NCBI RefSeq assembly: GCF_001758225.1
Contig: NZ_MAST01000028.1
Coordinates: 1-33,846, forward strand
Direction: 5' to 3'
DNA: 33,846 nucleotides
Origin: Humibacillus sp. DSM 29435
Lineage (GTDB): Bacteria > Actinomycetota > Actinomycetes > Actinomycetales > Dermatophilaceae
Shown: piece after piece, positions 31,251-33,846 of the stretch
Layout of the letters: each line of letters starts with the position of its first letter
How positions within the stretch are numbered: position 1 is the first letter of the stretch
Notes under the pieces: generated by a model
Told to the model about the DNA's origin: nothing
Databases searched by the model: none
What the model saw: only the letters and a program-made list of their open reading frames with translations
Made by a program: the position numbers and the translations under genes

Positions 31251-31937
31251 TCAGTGAGTCTGGCAGCACGACTCCTTGGCCGACTCCAGCACCTCGGCGT
31301 CGTTCCACCAGAACGCCTTCGCGCTCGGGTGGGTCGGAACCGGCGCGAGCACCCGGTTTCGGCGCGGTTGGCCCGAAGACCGGCCGCTCGTGCTCGATCC
31401 GGCCACGGTCGTCTCGGTCGGCCCGGCGTACGGCGCGAGCAGCTGGTCGACGGTGAGATGCCGGCCCGAGGTCACGACAGACGACACGTTGGCGGCATCC
31501 TCGATGTTCGTGAGGGGGTTGCCGTCAACGATCGACAGGTCGGCGAACCAGCCGGGCGCGATGCGACCGAGTTTCTCACCGAGGAAGGCCCCAGAGTTGC
31601 TGGTCGCAGTGACCAGTGCCTCCTGGGCGGTGAGCCCGTAGAGCACCATCGCACGCAGGTTCATGTGCGTGCTGATCGCGAGGTGGTCGATCGGCGAGTC
31701 GGTGCCTGAGGTCACCAGGCCGCCGCCGCGCACCATCTCCTTGACCTGCCGTACCTGGTTGGCGAGGTTGTCCCGTTGAACCGTCTGGTCGGTCGTCTGG
31801 GCGGTGGTGACGGTCGAGGTGAGAGCCGCCTGCCGCCAGAGCGGATAGAGCCGGGTGACCCGCGGGTCGGTCGCGAGATACGTGTCGTCACGGTAGAGCG
31901 TCGAGCTGACGAACAGGGTCGCGGCGCGAGCCAGGTC
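31251..31937 (-). pseudogene. C-terminal remnant of an amidohydrolase
   Basis: About 229 codons of an amidohydrolase C-terminal half. They begin at 'DLARAATLFVSSTLYRDDTYLATDPRVTRLYPLWRQAAL' and run through 'VKEMVRGGGLVTSGTDSPIDHLAISTHMNLRAMVLYGLTAQEALVTATSNSGAFLGEKLGRIAPGWFADLSIVDGNPL' to a TGA at 31251. The Asp of SGTDSP is the family's late metal ligand. The HxH metal site, the carboxylated Lys region and any upstream beta-propeller are missing. Homology stops abruptly at about 31937, next to the stop of the AlkZ-like gene (31963). The frame is open upstream only as a shadow of that gene, and no start with a ribosome site is visible, so I call it a truncated gene. The two exact copies of GGTCGGGGCG at 31941-31960 mark the junction. 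Confidence 0.75.
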
Positions 31938-31962
31938 AGCGGTCGGGGCGGGTCGGGGCGAG

Positions 31963-33042
31963 TCAGGCCACGACGTCGAGACCCAGCCAGGTCGCGAGGT
32001 CGGCGATCTCTCGGTGCACCGCAGCGGCCGTGGTCTTCGAGAAGGGAAGGTCCTCGTGGATAGCGTTGATGACCAGGCGCCCGCCCTTGCGGTCGGCTGT
32101 GGCATCGAGCTTTCCGACGAGCTGGTCGCGATGCAGGATCGGCAGTGCGAAGTAGCCCCAGCGGCGCTTCTGCTTCGGCTTGTACATCTCGAGGATGTAC
32201 TCGAACCCGAACAGCACCTCGGCGCGAACCCGGTCGTGGACGAGCCGGTCGAAGGGGGAGAGCAAGGCGGTTCGCCCGCTGAAGGGCAGCCCGAGGTACG
32301 GCGGGGGGGCTTGCCACGTGCCCGGAAGGCCGGCGACGACGGCTTCTTCACCGGCCTGCCCCACGTAGGGGCTCTCGCTCGGGCTGACCGGACCCGTGGC
32401 GCGAGCGATTCCGACGGCGGCCAACCGCCGCTCGTTACGCTGCGCGGTGGCCGACTCGAGGTCGAGCTCGGGCAGACCGGGGGGATAGACCCGCTCCGGC
32501 AGGTCCCAGTAGCGCTGCCGGCCCTTGCGCCCCGAGATAGCGATGTGCCCCCGGTGGGCGAGCGCCTCGAGCATCTTCGTGGTGTTGCGGTTGTTGGTCC
32601 AGCCGCTAGAGGGCCACGGTTCGACGCTGGTGTCGGGGATCTCCCGGGAAAGAAGCGGGCCACTCTGGTGCAGCGTGTCCAGGATGTCGCGGCGGAACGG
32701 TTCGTTCGTCGCGAGCCACGGTGCCATGAAGGGTTGAGCTTCGGCCCGGTTCATCTCGGCGATCACGGCGGGTACGTCGTGGGGAGGGCGAACGTACGCC
32801 ACTGTCTCGACGAGCGTGCGGTCGTGCTCGACGGCCCTGACCAGGTCGGCCGGGTCGTACGACGAGCCGAGGCGGCTCCACAGCACGAGATCGGCGTTCG
32901 GTGCGATGGCCGCGGTCGGGTCGATCTGCAGGAACGTGAGCCGTTCGACAACGGCGACGAGGTCGGTAGGGCGCGGACGGTCGAGCAGCTGGGCGTGCAC
33001 GGCGATGCGTCGGGCCTCGCGCAGGGTGAGCTGATGCACCAT
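31963..33042 (-). CDS. AlkZ/YcaQ-like winged-helix DNA glycosylase (HTH_42 family)
   Basis: 359 residues. The family (PF06224) removes alkylated bases and unhooks DNA crosslinks; known members are E. coli YcaQ and AlkZ, which protects the azinomycin producer. Landmarks are the N-terminal 'LTLREARRIAVHAQLL', the catalytic segment 'VERLTFLQIDPTAAIAPNADLVLWSRLG', the central winged helix 'NNRNTTKMLEALAHRGHIAISGRKGRQRYWDLPERVYP' and the C-terminal 'LLSPFDRLVHDRVRAEVLFGFEYILEMYKPKQKRRWGYFALPILHRDQLVGKLDATADR'. The catalytic motif reads Q39-I-D41, the Q-x-D variant of the AlkZ group rather than the Q-x-Q of YcaQ. ATG 33042 gives the family start. It lies ten bases after the HNH gene on the same strand. 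Confidence 0.9.
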   Translation of the reverse strand: MVHQLTLREARRIAVHAQLLDRPRPTDLVAVVERLTFLQIDPTAAIAPNADLVLWSRLGSSYDPADLVRAVEHDRTLVETVAYVRPPHDVPAVIAEMNRAEAQPFMAPWLATNEPFRRDILDTLHQSGPLLSREIPDTSVEPWPSSGWTNNRNTTKMLEALAHRGHIAISGRKGRQRYWDLPERVYPPGLPELDLESATAQRNERRLAAVGIARATGPVSPSESPYVGQAGEEAVVAGLPGTWQAPPPYLGLPFSGRTALLSPFDRLVHDRVRAEVLFGFEYILEMYKPKQKRRWGYFALPILHRDQLVGKLDATADRKGGRLVINAIHEDLPFSKTTAAAVHREIADLATWLGLDVVA

Positions 33043-33052
33043 GCTTGCGACC

Positions 33053-33846
33053 CTATCGAGACGCTGCGTCGGGGCCACGAGTCGGAGCAGGTCTGGCCGG
33101 TTGGTCAGGTGCCCCTCGAGGGCTTCTGATGCGAGGTGGCCCGGTGGTGAAGGTGGCGCGCCAGTGTTGCCAGGTGTGCCAGGTGTGCCAGGTGTGCCAG
33201 GTGACTCCGGTGTCGGTGATGGTCGCGGTGAGGTGCTTGTCGTGGACGTACCCATGGTGTCGTCGGCACAGCAGGGCCAGGTTGCCGAGACAGGTGGTTC
33301 CGCCGTCGATCCAATGCCGCACGTGGTGGGCGTCGGTCCATTGAGCGGGCGTGGAGCACCCCGGGAAGGAGCAGCCGCCGTCTCTGAGCCAGAGCGCGGT
33401 GCGCAGGGCGCGGGTGACGAGCCGTTCCTCCCGACCCACATCCAACGGCTGGCTATCGGAGCCAAGGACGACGGGGATGATCGTGGCGTCGCACGCCATC
33501 CGGCGCACCATCGCGGCGCTGAGCACGTCACCACTCAGACACGACCCGCCACGCGGTTTGGGCTTGCTCGTGGCCCAGTCGGGTGGGCAGCCGGAGGCTA
33601 CGTATTCGCGTAGGGCCTCGAAGTTGATGGTGACCACGATCTTGGCCTTGTCCGTGCACGGTGCCTGACCGGGCGCGGTGACACCGCGGGCGACAATGTC
33701 GATCAGGGCGTCCATCCGGCGCTGGTGCGGTGGTCGGGGGTCGTCCTCGATCTTGACCCCGGCCTCATCGGTGAGGGGGCGGGGTGCGGACAGGGGGTCG
33801 ATGGCGGCTTTGAGGGTCGCGGCGCCTTCGGGGTCGAGGGTGCCGC
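33053..33846 (-). CDS. DUF222-domain HNH endonuclease, C-terminal part (5' end beyond the right edge)
   Basis: About 264 codons are visible, entering at the right edge with '...TLDPEGAATLKAAIDPLSAPRPLTDEAG', the end of the DUF222 helical domain found in actinobacterial multicopy HNH proteins. The HNH nuclease follows: 'LWLRDGGCSFPGCSTPAQWTDAHHVRHWIDGGTTCLGNLALLCRRHHGYVHDK', with a CxxC zinc knuckle, the HH catalytic pair and the final His. These genes occur in several copies per genome and are spread by recombination; a restriction or mobile-element role is suspected but not proved. The C-terminus carries a short THW-type repeat encoded by 9-bp units. The ATG lies outside the window. Confidence 0.93.
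   Translation of the reverse strand, partial: GTLDPEGAATLKAAIDPLSAPRPLTDEAGVKIEDDPRPPHQRRMDALIDIVARGVTAPGQAPCTDKAKIVVTINFEALREYVASGCPPDWATSKPKPRGGSCLSGDVLSAAMVRRMACDATIIPVVLGSDSQPLDVGREERLVTRALRTALWLRDGGCSFPGCSTPAQWTDAHHVRHWIDGGTTCLGNLALLCRRHHGYVHDKHLTATITDTGVTWHTWHTWHTWQHWRATFTTGPPRIRSPRGAPDQPARPAPTRGPDAASR
33163..33198. repeat. 9-bp tandem units near the C-terminus of the HNH gene
   Basis: Three exact copies of AGGTGTGCC (33172-33198), preceded by one diverged unit. They encode a repeated Thr-Trp-His triplet on the minus strand, directly after the HNH zinc module. Confidence 0.85.

Noticed and set aside
31963-32663. Upstream extension of the amidohydrolase frame to give a 470-residue protein
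   Set aside because: The extra residues are Arg/Ser/Pro-rich and read in another frame through the AlkZ-like gene on the same strand. They have no amidohydrolase motif, so the frame is open only by GC bias.
1-33846. Genomic island, prophage or transposon
   Set aside because: No integrase, transposase, tRNA gene with flanking repeat, or phage structural gene is seen. Apart from the HNH gene and the decayed spots near 27.5 and 31.9 kb, the content is ordinary chromosomal.

Overview
The window is GC-rich DNA from a high-GC Actinomycetota. I base this on the frequent GTG starts, the strong G/C bias at third codon positions, and families typical of the phylum: ctaD/fdxA, a DUF222-HNH endonuclease, a WYL regulator, an ECF42-type sigma factor, a DUF4956/VTC-domain pair and bacterial Hen1/Pnkp. 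A placement near the Micrococcales (Intrasporangiaceae-like) is only an impression. I see no rRNA, tRNA, CRISPR array, prophage or complete insertion sequence. The window looks like chromosome with several locally decayed spots.

Layout. 1-2.6 kb: the 5' end of ctaD (minus), diverging from fdxA, a Cys-containing SufR-like/COG2345 regulator that overlaps it, and a DsbA-like thioredoxin-fold protein. 2.6-5.8 kb (minus): a WYL regulator, a DUF2231-cytochrome b5 fusion, a HIT protein and a conserved unknown. 5.8-12.1 kb: a DUF998 membrane protein (plus) whose 3' end overlaps a convergent four-gene operon, padR - ABC ATPase - FtsX-type permease - GT87 mannosyltransferase, with a likely PadR operator upstream. 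12.2-14.8 kb (minus): a lipoprotein hydrolase, a small membrane protein and a GH76 mannanase-like protein. 14.9-17.3 kb (plus): an ECF42-like sigma factor, then a 17-codon leader peptide coupled to a type I asparaginase.

17.3-17.7 kb is a repeat-rich convergent junction. It holds a 14-bp tandem array that starts at the asparaginase stop codon, then three copies of a 37-bp palindrome with a 66-bp period. A fourth, more diverged copy lies at 2607-2643, also between convergent genes. 17.7-22.5 kb: an SDR (minus) diverges from the overlapping RNA-repair pair hen1-pnkp. 22.6-27.3 kb: a VOC protein, then an Asp-rich membrane-anchored protein, a histidine kinase, an OmpR-type response regulator, a DUF4956 membrane protein and a VTC-domain (polyphosphate polymerase-like) protein. 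The sequence GATGAG-N6-CTCATC occurs upstream of both transcription units of this block and is the best candidate for the response regulator's operator. 27.4-30 kb (minus): a decayed TetR gene, an NDH-2-like flavoprotein and a homologue of cyanobacterial acyl-ACP reductase. 30.2-31.1 kb: a CHAD-domain protein, a family known to bind polyphosphate. 31.2-33.8 kb (minus): a truncated amidohydrolase remnant, an AlkZ/YcaQ-like DNA glycosylase and the 3' part of a DUF222-HNH endonuclease that runs off the right edge.

The most interesting signals are the Asp-rich protein/two-component/DUF4956/VTC/CHAD neighbourhood with its shared inverted repeat, the palindromic repeat family at convergent gene ends, and the leader peptide in front of the asparaginase.
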